A stretch of 64,000 bases of DNA, taken from Massilia sp. 9I (GTDB lineage Bacteria > Pseudomonadota > Gammaproteobacteria > Burkholderiales > Burkholderiaceae_D). Made by a program: the position numbers and the translations under genes. Of this stretch, positions 56,785-64,000 are shown one piece after another. The stretch lies in the NCBI RefSeq assembly GCF_902506415.1, contig NZ_LR733275.1, positions 2,395,795 through 2,459,794 on the forward strand, written 5' to 3'. The notes under the pieces are model-generated. The model did not search any database. It was not told where the DNA came from and was given only the letters and a program-made list of their open reading frames with translations. The first letter of the stretch is position 1. Every line of letters starts with the position of its first letter.

Positions 56785-58452
56785 TCAGTCGCGCCTGAGG
56801 GCGGTGACGCGCATCTCGCCGGCCGGCTCCATCATGTCGATGACGCGGCAGTCGCCGCACATGCGCAGGCGGTCGAGGTGGCCGCTGAAGGCCGGGTGCG
56901 AGGCCAGCCGACCCAGCATGTTCTCGACCATCTGCAGCGTGCCGAAAGGCTTGTCGCAGCGGATGCAGTGGAAGGGCTCAGACTGGTTGAGCACGACGGC
57001 CTGGCCGCGCGACTCCATAAAGGAGAGGCGCGGCGCGAGGGTGATCGCGTTCTCCGGACAGGTAGCGGCGCACAGGCCGCACTGGACGCAGTTCTTCTCG
57101 ATGAAGCGCAGCAGCGGCGCGCCCTGCCCGTCCTGCAGCGCGCCCGCCGGGCAGGCGCCGACGCAGGACATGCACAGGCTGCAGGCCGACTTGTTGACCT
57201 CGATGGCGCCGAAAGGGGCGCCCGCGGGCAGCGCCACCTGTTCCGGCTTTTGCGGAGCGTGGCGGTGCAGGTGTTCGAGTGCGTAGTCGAGGGTGTTGCG
57301 CTTGTCGTTCGCCAGGTGGAACAGCGCCGGCGCCGATGGCACCAGCCCGCGCGGCGCATGGCGCAGGGCCACCGCCAGCTCTTCCGGCGCGCCCGCGCGC
57401 AGCAGCTGGAAGTGCGGCCCCTCGTAGCCGAGGCCATCCAGCACCGCCTGCGCGATGGCCATCTGCTGGTCGAGCGCGGCGATGTACTGCGGCGCTTCCT
57501 GGTCCGTCGTCAGGACCGCGACGCCGGCAGCGCCATAGGCCACCGCGGCGAACCAGACGTCGATGCCGGTCGAGGCGGTGTGCTGCAGCGCCAAGGGGAT
57601 GACCCGCCCCGGCACCGATTCGCCAAGCTGGGCGATCAGCGCCGCGCCCTGTTCCGGATCGTGCAGCAGGAACACCGGCTGCTCGCCGCCCGCTTCGTGA
57701 TAGGAGCGCAGCGCCGCCTGCATGCGCTTGCCGGTCAGCGCGGCCGGCGGGAAGGCGTAGCTGATGGCGCCGGTCGGGCAGACCGTGGAGCAGGCGCCGC
57801 AGCCGGCGCACAGGTAGGGATTGACCTTGATCCTGTCGCCATCGTCATGGATCGCTTGGGCCGAGCAGATCTCGATGCAGGCGCTGCAGCCCTTCTGGCC
57901 ATTGCGGCCATGGGCGCAGGTGCGTTCCTTGTACGAGAAATACTTCGGCTTTTCGAAGTCGCCGACCATCTCGAGCATGGTCTCGACGGCGGTGAGGCGC
58001 GCGGCCTCGTCGTAGCCGGGCGCGTAGTAGCCGTGCGGGCGCTGGTGGCTGGCGATCAGGCGGGCCGGACTCAGGTCGAGCACCAGGTCGTAGCGGCCCT
58101 GCTCCACCGGCTTCCCCGGCGCCTGCCAGCGCGCTTCAAACGCGCCCAGCCAGCCGGCCACGGCGACCGTGCGCGCCACGTGCACCGGATACGGACGGAC
58201 GGGCAGACTGTCCTGGCTGTCGAGCAGCAGGACAGTGACGGGCAGCGCACTTGCCAAGCGGTCGGCCCAGGGCAAGGCCTGCTCAAGCGAGCCGACCACC
58301 AGGGTGCGGCCGCTGGAGCGGTAGTCGACCGTGACCGACGGCTCGAATACGGGAAGCGCATCGGCAGCCAGGATGGCGGCGCTGCGCGCCTGCGCATTGC
58401 GGGCCTCCTGGCCTGGGTCGATCGAAGGACTGTCGGTAAAGCGGATGTTCAT
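56785..58452 (-). CDS. Multi-cluster 4Fe-4S ferredoxin-type protein of the formate dehydrogenase cluster
   Basis: 555 residues. Cys motifs: CAHGRNGQKGCSACIEIC, CAGCGACSTVC, CSLCMSCVGAC and CVQCGLCAATC, enough for about four [4Fe-4S] clusters, plus CIRCDKPFG and MCGDC near the C-terminus. In many betaproteobacteria an equivalent gene sits with DUF3305 and DUF3306 genes beside formate dehydrogenase. A role in electron transfer or cofactor/enzyme maturation is inferred. The start overlaps the DUF3306 stop by four bases. Confidence 0.85.
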   Translation of the reverse strand: MNIRFTDSPSIDPGQEARNAQARSAAILAADALPVFEPSVTVDYRSSGRTLVVGSLEQALPWADRLASALPVTVLLLDSQDSLPVRPYPVHVARTVAVAGWLGAFEARWQAPGKPVEQGRYDLVLDLSPARLIASHQRPHGYYAPGYDEAARLTAVETMLEMVGDFEKPKYFSYKERTCAHGRNGQKGCSACIEICSAQAIHDDGDRIKVNPYLCAGCGACSTVCPTGAISYAFPPAALTGKRMQAALRSYHEAGGEQPVFLLHDPEQGAALIAQLGESVPGRVIPLALQHTASTGIDVWFAAVAYGAAGVAVLTTDQEAPQYIAALDQQMAIAQAVLDGLGYEGPHFQLLRAGAPEELAVALRHAPRGLVPSAPALFHLANDKRNTLDYALEHLHRHAPQKPEQVALPAGAPFGAIEVNKSACSLCMSCVGACPAGALQDGQGAPLLRFIEKNCVQCGLCAATCPENAITLAPRLSFMESRGQAVVLNQSEPFHCIRCDKPFGTLQMVENMLGRLASHPAFSGHLDRLRMCGDCRVIDMMEPAGEMRVTALRRD

Positions 58453-58934
58453 GCGTTCCCTTGTTGTGTGGACGGCGGCGCCTGTTCCGAGGCCTGTTCC
58501 TGCGCAGCTTCGGCTTCGGCACGCTCGGCCTGCTCTTCGAACAGGCGCGACAGCACGCCAGGGGCGTGCTTGAGCGAAGCGAGCATGCCGGGCGGGAGCG
58601 GCGCTGCCTTGTTGTAGTCGTTCATGTACATATCGAGGCCGTCGATCGCATTGAAGTGCGGATCGGCGAACAGCTTCTTGAGGGCCAGCCGCTGGACGGA
58701 CTTGTCCACGCCTTTCGCAACGAAAGCGGAAAAATCGGCGTCCGGGGTGAGCTTGGCGACATCATCCATGGTCGGAAGCGGCGCCGGGGGCGCGGCTTCC
58801 GCCTCGCTCTCGACGGCCACCGGCACCACGACGGGCGCCGGCACTGGCTGCGCCTGTTCCGGCTCACCGCCGGTCGACTTGAGCCGCGCCCAGCGCCGCA
58901 AGAATCCTTCGTCTGACATCGCTGGTTCGCTCAT
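58449..58934 (-). CDS. DUF3306 protein
   Basis: 161 residues. The opening MSDEGFLRRWARLKS is the DUF3306 signature. An acidic, proline-rich linker follows, then ADFSAFVAKGVDKSVQRLALKKLFADPHFNAIDGLDMYMNDYN. Cytosolic with no membrane segment. Only known by association with formate dehydrogenase clusters. Overlaps neighbours at both ends (ATGA). Confidence 0.88.
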   Translation of the reverse strand: MSEPAMSDEGFLRRWARLKSTGGEPEQAQPVPAPVVVPVAVESEAEAAPPAPLPTMDDVAKLTPDADFSAFVAKGVDKSVQRLALKKLFADPHFNAIDGLDMYMNDYNKAAPLPPGMLASLKHAPGVLSRLFEEQAERAEAEAAQEQASEQAPPSTQQGNA

Positions 58935-59377
58935 CCGTGCTCGCGGCCGCGTCGGCCCGGAGCCTTGGGCTGGTAGTGCTCACGCAGGTAGCCGGCCACC
59001 CAGGCGTAGATCTCGGCCGGCATGGCCACGCCGTCGGCCTGCTCGCCGGAGTCGAACATGCGGGTACCCTCGACGTAGCTGACCGAGGCGCGCACGGGAA
59101 TCGCCTTGCCCTCTTCCATGCGCCACAGTACGAAGACCTTCGAATCGGGCGCCATGCAGTTCTCGTAGTAGCCGTCGTTCTCGTCGGTATACAGCTCCAG
59201 CTCGAGGCCGGAGACGAGGTAGTAGTCGCGCTCCGGGCTTTGGCTCAGCACCTTCAGGCGCGGCAGTTCGCCGCGGTCCGGCACGACGCCGACCGCCGCC
59301 CAGGCCTCGTCGGCCCAGCGGTGCTGGACGGTGCGGCGCTGCATGATCACCGCGATTGGCATGCTGCCCATTTTCAT
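58931..59377 (-). CDS. DUF3305 protein
   Basis: 148 residues: IAVIMQRRTVQHRWADEAWAAVGVVPD is the DUF3305 opening. The middle region LELELYTDENDGYYENCMAPDSKVFVLWRMEEG and PVRASVSYVEGTRMFDSGEQADGVAMPAEIYAWVAGYLREHY complete the domain. Function unknown; invariably near DUF3306 and formate dehydrogenase genes in what I recall of related genomes. Both ends overlap neighbouring genes. Confidence 0.88.
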   Translation of the reverse strand: MKMGSMPIAVIMQRRTVQHRWADEAWAAVGVVPDRGELPRLKVLSQSPERDYYLVSGLELELYTDENDGYYENCMAPDSKVFVLWRMEEGKAIPVRASVSYVEGTRMFDSGEQADGVAMPAEIYAWVAGYLREHYQPKAPGRRGREHG

Positions 59378-60069
59378 TGCTTGTTCGCCGTCTTGGGGGA
59401 GTGTTCCTTTTCCACCGCCGGCCCGACGCCTTTCGGCACCGACTTGGTGGGAACCTTTTTGACGTCCTCGCTGGGCGCCGCGGTACCGAGCTTCTCGCTC
59501 TTGATCGGCACGTTGGCCGCGTTCAGCGCCTGGCGGCTGTTGGGCGCGGCGCCGGTGGCGGGCGCGGCGGCGGACGAACCCGGAGCGGCATTCGCCGGCG
59601 GAGCCGCGGGGATGCCGGCATTCGGCGGCGTCACGCCCGGCGGCACCATTCCGGCCGCGGCCGCGGCGCGTGCGGCGCCCGGTGCCGCGGCCCCCGGCGC
59701 CGTCTGGTTGGCGACCTGCCCCGGCGCCATCGTGCCCTGGCCGGCGATGCCTGCCGCACCAAGTGGCGGCGTGGCGCTGGACGCACCCGCGGCGCCTGGC
59801 GCGGCGGCCGCCGGGGCGGCGGCGATGGTGACGGGTGGATTGACGCGCCAGCCCTTGCTTGGCGCCTGCTGCCGCCAGCGCGTGCTGAGCGCATCCATCG
59901 AGGCCATCAAGGCTTCCTTTTCCTTCGCCGCCTTGGCGTCGGCGGCGGCCTTCTTGGCGGCCGCCGCTTCCTGCTGGGCCGGAGTCAGGGGCGGCAGCGC
60001 CGCCCAAGAGGCGGCGCTGCAGGCCAGCAGGCCGGCGAGCACGCAGCCGAGGCGATTCAAGTTGTTCAT
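59374..60069 (-). CDS. Exported Ala/Pro-rich low-complexity protein
   Basis: 231 residues. A signal peptide (LNRLGCVLAGLLACSAASWA) precedes a coiled-coil-like charged helix (PAQQEAAAAKKAAADAKAAKEKEALMASMDALSTRWRQQ) and then a long Ala/Pro/Gly-rich tail. I do not recognise a domain. It lies between lipoprotein and DUF3305 genes in the operon and overlaps both, so it is probably expressed with formate dehydrogenase. Confidence 0.7.
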   Translation of the reverse strand: MNNLNRLGCVLAGLLACSAASWAALPPLTPAQQEAAAAKKAAADAKAAKEKEALMASMDALSTRWRQQAPSKGWRVNPPVTIAAAPAAAAPGAAGASSATPPLGAAGIAGQGTMAPGQVANQTAPGAAAPGAARAAAAAGMVPPGVTPPNAGIPAAPPANAAPGSSAAAPATGAAPNSRQALNAANVPIKSEKLGTAAPSEDVKKVPTKSVPKGVGPAVEKEHSPKTANKQ

Positions 60070-60518
60070 TGCTTGGCTCCCAGTGTGCCGGGCGCGGCGG
60101 CGCCCTGCGGGGCGGTGTTGGTGGCGGCCGGGGCTTCCACGCTGCCGGGAGCCGGCGCCTGGGTGCGACCATGGTCGCCCGGCTGCGTCTGCGTGCCCGG
60201 CTGGGCGCCGGACGGCGGCGTGACGCCGGACGTTGGGCCCTTGCCGGTTTCCTGCACGGTGCCACCGGTGGCGGCGCCCGAGGTATTGCCGCCGGAGCCG
60301 CCCGCGATGCCCGGCGTGCCGCCGGCATAGGTGGCGTCGGTCACCGGCTTGGCGGTGCTGGCGATGATGGCGCCGCTGGTGCGCCCGCCGGCGCTGACTT
60401 GCCCCGGGTATTTTGTCTGTTCGATGCCGCCGACGCTGGTATGGCGGCCGCGGTCGCAGCCGCTCGCCAGCGCTGCAAGCAGGATTGAACCGGGAATCAG
60501 GATGGTCGATGCTTTCAT
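60066..60518 (-). CDS. Gly/Thr-rich lipoprotein
   Basis: 150 residues. Lipobox LAALASGCDRG (Cys about 21), then a low-complexity sequence rich in Gly, Thr, Pro and Ala. No known domain. Located between the cytochrome b subunit gene and the Ala/Pro-rich gene. The ATG at 60518 follows GAGCACC; longer frames give an implausible N-terminus. Confidence 0.68.
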   Translation of the reverse strand: MKASTILIPGSILLAALASGCDRGRHTSVGGIEQTKYPGQVSAGGRTSGAIIASTAKPVTDATYAGGTPGIAGGSGGNTSGAATGGTVQETGKGPTSGVTPPSGAQPGTQTQPGDHGRTQAPAPGSVEAPAATNTAPQGAAAPGTLGAKQ

Positions 60519-60526
60519 GGTGCTCC

Positions 60527-61618
60527 TCAATGCGCCGGTCCGGGGCGCGGCGCCGGGCGTCCCGGGGTGCTGTCCGGATGGGGCCGGTGCGCCGGGTCGG
60601 TCGCGGTGCCGTTCTGGACTTGCTCGTACCACAGCGCGTGGTGCGCTGCGGCCCAGTTCTCGTCGACCGTGCCCTCGCGCATGGCCTGGTAGGCGCCCGG
60701 CGTGCCCCAGGTGCCGATGTAGATATGGCCCATGGCGGCGGCGATGTACAGGGCCGCGCCGGCCACGTGCAGGTAGTTCGCCAGCTGCAGCACCCAGCGG
60801 GTCTGGCCGAAGGTGACGAAGTCCAGGATCAGGCCGCTGATCGACATGACGATGCCCAGCAGGGTCACGCCCAGCCAGAACCAGGCTTTTTCACCGGCGT
60901 TGAAGAAGCCGGCCGGCACGTGCTTGTGCGACACCAGGCCGCCGCCCTGCTTCACCCACTGCCAGTCGACCCGGCTGAAGAAATTGCGGCGCAAGAAAGT
61001 AATGAACATCAGCACCGAGCAGATGATGAACAGCGGCCCGACGAAGTTGTGCAGGTATTTCGAGATGATGGCGAACCAGGAGAACAGGTCGTGGCCCATC
61101 CAGGGCAGCATGATCTTCTTGCCGTACATGATGATCAGGCCGGTGATCGCCAGCGCGATGAAGCTGTAGGCCGTGGCCCAGTGCACGTGGCGTTCCCAGT
61201 TGGTGAAGCGCTTGATTCGTCGCCCGGATGCCGGCTCTTCGCGCGCCGGGCCGATCGTGTTGTAGAAGATGAAGATCAGGAGCGGCACCCCGAGCAGGAT
61301 GAAGCCGGCGATGGTGGCGAGCGGGCCGTTGCGCAGATGGCGCCAGGTATTGCCGCCGCGCTGGACGATGACGTTCGCTTCGGTGGCACCGTACTGGCCC
61401 AGGAAGTGGCGGTCGATGTGGACCCGGCCGGACGAGGGGTTGGTCAGGCCGGGCTCGGGCACCACCGAATCGCCCTCGATCTGGAGCATGGTCTGCTCCT
61501 CGGCGTAGGCCGGTTCGGCTTTCTTGTTGGGCACGCCGCCCCAGGCGGATGGCAGCAACAAGGCCAGGACGAGGCCGACGATCAGTGCCAGCGTGATACG
61601 CATGGAGTTGGCTCGCAT
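60527..61618 (-). CDS. Formate dehydrogenase cytochrome b556 (gamma) subunit
   Basis: 363 residues with about five hydrophobic segments. FTNWERHVHWATAYSFIALAITGLIIMYG and KYLHNFVGPLFIICSVLMFITF hold heme-ligating His residues of the FdnI/FdoI family, and NYLHVAGAALYIAAAMGHIYIGTWGTPGAYQAM another. An N-terminal extension carries a signal-like helix. It passes electrons from the Fe-S subunit to quinone. The ATG at 61618 has GAGGAGCGG upstream. The C-terminal tail is Pro-rich. Confidence 0.93.
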   Translation of the reverse strand: MRANSMRITLALIVGLVLALLLPSAWGGVPNKKAEPAYAEEQTMLQIEGDSVVPEPGLTNPSSGRVHIDRHFLGQYGATEANVIVQRGGNTWRHLRNGPLATIAGFILLGVPLLIFIFYNTIGPAREEPASGRRIKRFTNWERHVHWATAYSFIALAITGLIIMYGKKIMLPWMGHDLFSWFAIISKYLHNFVGPLFIICSVLMFITFLRRNFFSRVDWQWVKQGGGLVSHKHVPAGFFNAGEKAWFWLGVTLLGIVMSISGLILDFVTFGQTRWVLQLANYLHVAGAALYIAAAMGHIYIGTWGTPGAYQAMREGTVDENWAAAHHALWYEQVQNGTATDPAHRPHPDSTPGRPAPRPGPAH

Positions 61619-61628
61619 GGTCCGCTCC

Positions 61629-61844
61629 TCAGGGGTTGGCCCGGTTGTACTCGTTCTGCTTCATGCCGCGGTTCTGGATCGTGGCCGACCAGGCCAGGCG
61701 GTCGTTGTGGAAGCGGGTCTGGAAATGCCGGTTGTCTTCCTTGCCGGCGTATTCGCCGCGCAGCCACTCGGGGTGCTGGTCGACTTCGAGGCAGCCCGCC
61801 AGCAACAGCGGCAAGGCCAGTATGCAGTAGCGGAGCTTGTTCAT
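61629..61844 (-). CDS. Small lipoprotein of the formate dehydrogenase operon
   Basis: 71 residues: MNKLRYCILALPLLLAGCLEVDQHPEWLRGEYAGKEDNRHFQTRFHND... gives a signal peptide with lipobox LLAGC (Cys 18) and a short soluble tail; residues named here are the first part only. The gene overlaps the Fe-S subunit stop by four bases and lies before the cytochrome subunit gene. Function unknown. Confidence 0.8.
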   Translation of the reverse strand: MNKLRYCILALPLLLAGCLEVDQHPEWLRGEYAGKEDNRHFQTRFHNDRLAWSATIQNRGMKQNEYNRANP

Positions 61845-62524
61845 TGCGGGAACCTCCCCGGCTCGTTCTGGACGTCGCCGATGTTCTGGTTGACGCGCGG
61901 CAGGTCGCCCTTGGCCTTGACTTCGCCGCCGCGTTTCGGGCGGCCGTAGGCGATCTTCCAGCCCCACAGTTCGGGACCGTAGCCGCGGGTCTCGACGCGC
62001 TGGCGGTAGATGTCGGCGATCTGCTGCGCTTCGCCGCCCAGCAGGGCCTTGGTGCCGCACATCTCGGCGCAGGCCGGCAGCTTGCCTTCGGCGATGCGGT
62101 TGCGGCCGTACTTCTTGAATTCCGCTTCCGACGTATCCGGTTCCGGGCCGCCGGCGCAGAAGGTGCACTTGTCCATCTTGCCGCGGTGATTGAAGATGCC
62201 GGTCTCCGGGAACTGCGGCGCCCCGAACGGGCAGGCGTAGTAGCAGTAGCCGCAGCCGATGCACTGGTCCTTGCTGTGCAGGACGATGCCGTCCTCGGTG
62301 TGGTAGATGCAGTTGGTCGGGCACACCGCCAGGCAGGGGGCGTCGGTGCAGTGCATGCAGGCCACCGACACCGAGCGCTCGCCCGGGATGCCGTCGTTGA
62401 TCGTCACCACGCGGCGCCGGTTGATGCCCCAGGCCAGTTCGTGCTCGTTCTTGCATGCGGTTACGCAGCCGTTGCAGTCGATGCAGCGCTCTGTATCGCA
62501 AATAAATTTCATCCTCGCAGCCAT
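61841..62524 (-). CDS. Formate dehydrogenase iron-sulfur (beta) subunit
   Basis: 227 residues of the FDH3-type beta subunit. Four cluster motifs: CIDCNGCVTAC, CMHCTDAPCLAVCPTNCIY, CIGCGYCYYACPFGAPQF and CTFC...CAEMC. It would relay electrons from the catalytic subunit to cytochrome b. GGAGGGTGGC precedes the ATG at 62524. It lies 32 bp after the catalytic subunit stop. Confidence 0.95.
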   Translation of the reverse strand: MAARMKFICDTERCIDCNGCVTACKNEHELAWGINRRRVVTINDGIPGERSVSVACMHCTDAPCLAVCPTNCIYHTEDGIVLHSKDQCIGCGYCYYACPFGAPQFPETGIFNHRGKMDKCTFCAGGPEPDTSEAEFKKYGRNRIAEGKLPACAEMCGTKALLGGEAQQIADIYRQRVETRGYGPELWGWKIAYGRPKRGGEVKAKGDLPRVNQNIGDVQNEPGRFPQ

Positions 62525-62556
62525 GCCACCCTCCTCTGCTGTTTTCTATGTGTGCC

Positions 62557-64000
62557 TCAGGCCTTGACGACCCGGCACAGCGATACCTTGGTTTCCTGCA
62601 TCATCGTCACGGCGTCGTAGCCGTAGGTCCAGCCCGTGTTGATGGCTTCGCCGCGCACCGTCGGCGCCCCGCCTTCGGGGTAGTGGCGCTCGAGGTCTTC
62701 GCCCATCCACCAGCCGCCGAAGTGGAAAGGCGCCCAGACCAGTCCGATCGGCACCCGCTCGGTGACCATCGCCATCATCTTCATGCGCGCGCCGGTCGGG
62801 GTTTCGACCCATACGTAGTCGCCGACCTTTGCATGGATCTGGGCCGCGTCGCGCGGATTGATCTCGACGAACATGTTCTGCTGCAGCTCGGCCAGCCAGG
62901 GGTTCGAGCGGGTCTCTTCGCCGCCGCCCTCGTACTCGACCAGGCGTCCGGAGGTCATGATCAGCGGAAAATCCTTCGAGTAGTCGACTTCCTGCACCGA
63001 CTTGTACAGGGTCGGCAGGCGCCAGAAGTTGGCCTTGTCGTCGTAGGTCGGGTACTTGGCGACCAGGTCGCGCCGCGGCGAGGCCAGCGGTTCGCGGTGG
63101 GTCGGCACCGGATCCGGGAAGTTCCAGACGTTGCAGCGCGCCCGCGCATTCCCGTAGGGCGCGCAGCCGTGGGCGATAACGACGCGGATGATGCCGCCCG
63201 ACAAATCGGTCTTCCAGTTCTTGCCCTCGGCCATGGCTTGCTCTTGGGGCGTGAGTTCCGCCCACCAGCCCAGCTTCTTGAGGAAGACGTGGTCGAATTC
63301 CGGGTAGCCGGTGTCGAGCTGGCTGTCCTTGTTGGTCGAGCCGTCGGCCGCCAGCAGCGACACCCCGTCGTGCTCGACGCCCCAGTTGGCGCGGAACGGC
63401 AGTCCGCCCTCGGCCACCGACTTGTTGAGGTCGTACAGGATCGGCGTGCCCGGGTGCTTGAGTTCCGGCGTGCCCCAGCACGGCCACGGCAGGCCGTAGT
63501 AGTCGCCCTTGCAGGGACCGTCGTCGGCGCGCATGGTGGTCGGGTTGAAGGTGTGCTTGTTCTCCATGTGGAGCTTCAGGCGCTCCGGCGAACAGCCCGT
63601 GTAGCCGATGGTCCAGCACGAGCGGTTAATCTCGCGCAGGATGTCCTCGACCACCGGTTCGTTCATCACCACCTTGATGTTCTTGCACAGTTCGTTGTGG
63701 AAGCCGAACTTCTTGGCGAACAGGTACATGATCTCGTGGTCGGTCTTGCACTCGAACAGCGGCATGATGACCCGTTCGCGCCACTGGATGCTTCGGTTGG
63801 ACGCCGTGCACGAGCCCGAGGTCTCGAACTGGGATGCGGCCGGCAGCAGGTAGACGCCATCGGTGCGGCCGTGCATCGAGGCCGTCATGCTCGGATAGGG
63901 GTCGATCACCACCAGCATGTCGAGCTTCTGCATCGCCGCCTTCATGTCCGGCAGGCGCACCTGGCTGTTCGGCGCGTGGCCCCAGTAGAACACGGCGCGC
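62557..64000 (-). CDS. Formate dehydrogenase catalytic (alpha) subunit, C-terminal part, cut by window edge
   Basis: About 480 C-terminal residues of a molybdopterin-dependent formate dehydrogenase of FDH-N/FDH3 type; the 5' end lies beyond 64000, so the N-terminal Fe-S and catalytic Cys/Sec regions cannot be seen. FYWGHAPNSQ, LVVIDPYPSMTASM, LPAASQFETSGSCTASNRSIQWRE and FVEINPRDAAQIHAKVGDYVWVETPTGARMKMMAMVTERVPIGLVWAPFHFGGWW are molybdopterin-binding regions. It is the leading gene of the visible operon. Confidence 0.93.
   Translation of the reverse strand, partial: RAVFYWGHAPNSQVRLPDMKAAMQKLDMLVVIDPYPSMTASMHGRTDGVYLLPAASQFETSGSCTASNRSIQWRERVIMPLFECKTDHEIMYLFAKKFGFHNELCKNIKVVMNEPVVEDILREINRSCWTIGYTGCSPERLKLHMENKHTFNPTTMRADDGPCKGDYYGLPWPCWGTPELKHPGTPILYDLNKSVAEGGLPFRANWGVEHDGVSLLAADGSTNKDSQLDTGYPEFDHVFLKKLGWWAELTPQEQAMAEGKNWKTDLSGGIIRVVIAHGCAPYGNARARCNVWNFPDPVPTHREPLASPRRDLVAKYPTYDDKANFWRLPTLYKSVQEVDYSKDFPLIMTSGRLVEYEGGGEETRSNPWLAELQQNMFVEINPRDAAQIHAKVGDYVWVETPTGARMKMMAMVTERVPIGLVWAPFHFGGWWMGEDLERHYPEGGAPTVRGEAINTGWTYGYDAVTMMQETKVSLCRVVKA

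Overview
The window is about 64 kb of GC-rich bacterial chromosome with dense coding, strong high-GC third-position bias and many 4-base ATGA gene overlaps. Gene content (RecC, GlpD, a DUF3305/DUF3306 formate dehydrogenase cluster, several large hybrid histidine kinases, a LuxR-RsaL-LuxI locus, a 2-aminobenzoyl-CoA-type monooxygenase/reductase, small outer-membrane lipoproteins) suggests a free-living betaproteobacterium, most likely Oxalobacteraceae and Massilia-like. That placement is inferred from gene families only. I saw no rRNA, tRNA, CRISPR array, insertion sequence or prophage.

Layout. 1-6.2 kb: the 5' part of recC (cut by the left edge), a CHASE-PAS hybrid kinase with REC and HPt, and an S9 peptidase. 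6.2-8.0 kb: a quorum-sensing locus (luxI, an RsaL-like repressor, luxR) with a lux-box-like palindrome between luxI and rsaL. 8.3-14.1 kb: a soluble 1634-residue hybrid kinase built from tandem HAMP units and three receivers, translationally coupled to a CheR-like protein whose SAM-binding motif is degenerate. 14.1-18.0 kb: a REP-like hairpin, a glutathione transferase, glpD, and an overlapping HD hydrolase/sirtuin pair. 18.0-20.7 kb: an SOS-box-controlled UvrD-like helicase flanked by two copies of an element carrying three DnaA-box-like 9-mers. 20.8-23.5 kb: small genes, a split chromate transporter and S-formylglutathione hydrolase. 23.6-27.1 kb: a stress cassette (Hsp20, phosphoribosyltransferase, membrane protein, erythromycin-esterase family).

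27.1-37.9 kb: a diguanylate cyclase with an SGDEF active site, the iorAB molybdenum hydroxylase, a membrane protein plus sorbosone-dehydrogenase-like lipoprotein pair, an FMN-binding oxidase-like protein and a large M16 peptidase. 38.0-42.9 kb: a four-gene aromatic CoA-thioester operon (monooxygenase/reductase, enoyl-CoA hydratase, acyl-CoA dehydrogenase, RidA) with a palindrome over its candidate promoter; no aromatic CoA ligase is adjacent. 43.0-49.2 kb: another hybrid kinase, a Na+/H+ antiporter, topoisomerase IB and an overlapping royal-jelly/yellow-family protein. 49.3-54.6 kb: a DUF4019 protein, an HTH-GAF regulator, a chemoreceptor, pncB, a SET-domain protein and a small membrane protein with a long structured leader.

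55.0-64.0 kb, minus strand: a respiratory formate dehydrogenase operon. It starts with the catalytic subunit (cut by the right edge), followed by the Fe-S subunit, a lipoprotein, cytochrome b556, a second lipoprotein, an Ala/Pro-rich exported protein, DUF3305, DUF3306 and a multi-cluster ferredoxin protein, with an acyl-CoA synthetase downstream. With S-formylglutathione hydrolase this indicates formaldehyde/formate detoxification or energy conservation. The window is dominated by signalling: three hybrid kinases, one chemoreceptor, one diguanylate cyclase and quorum sensing.
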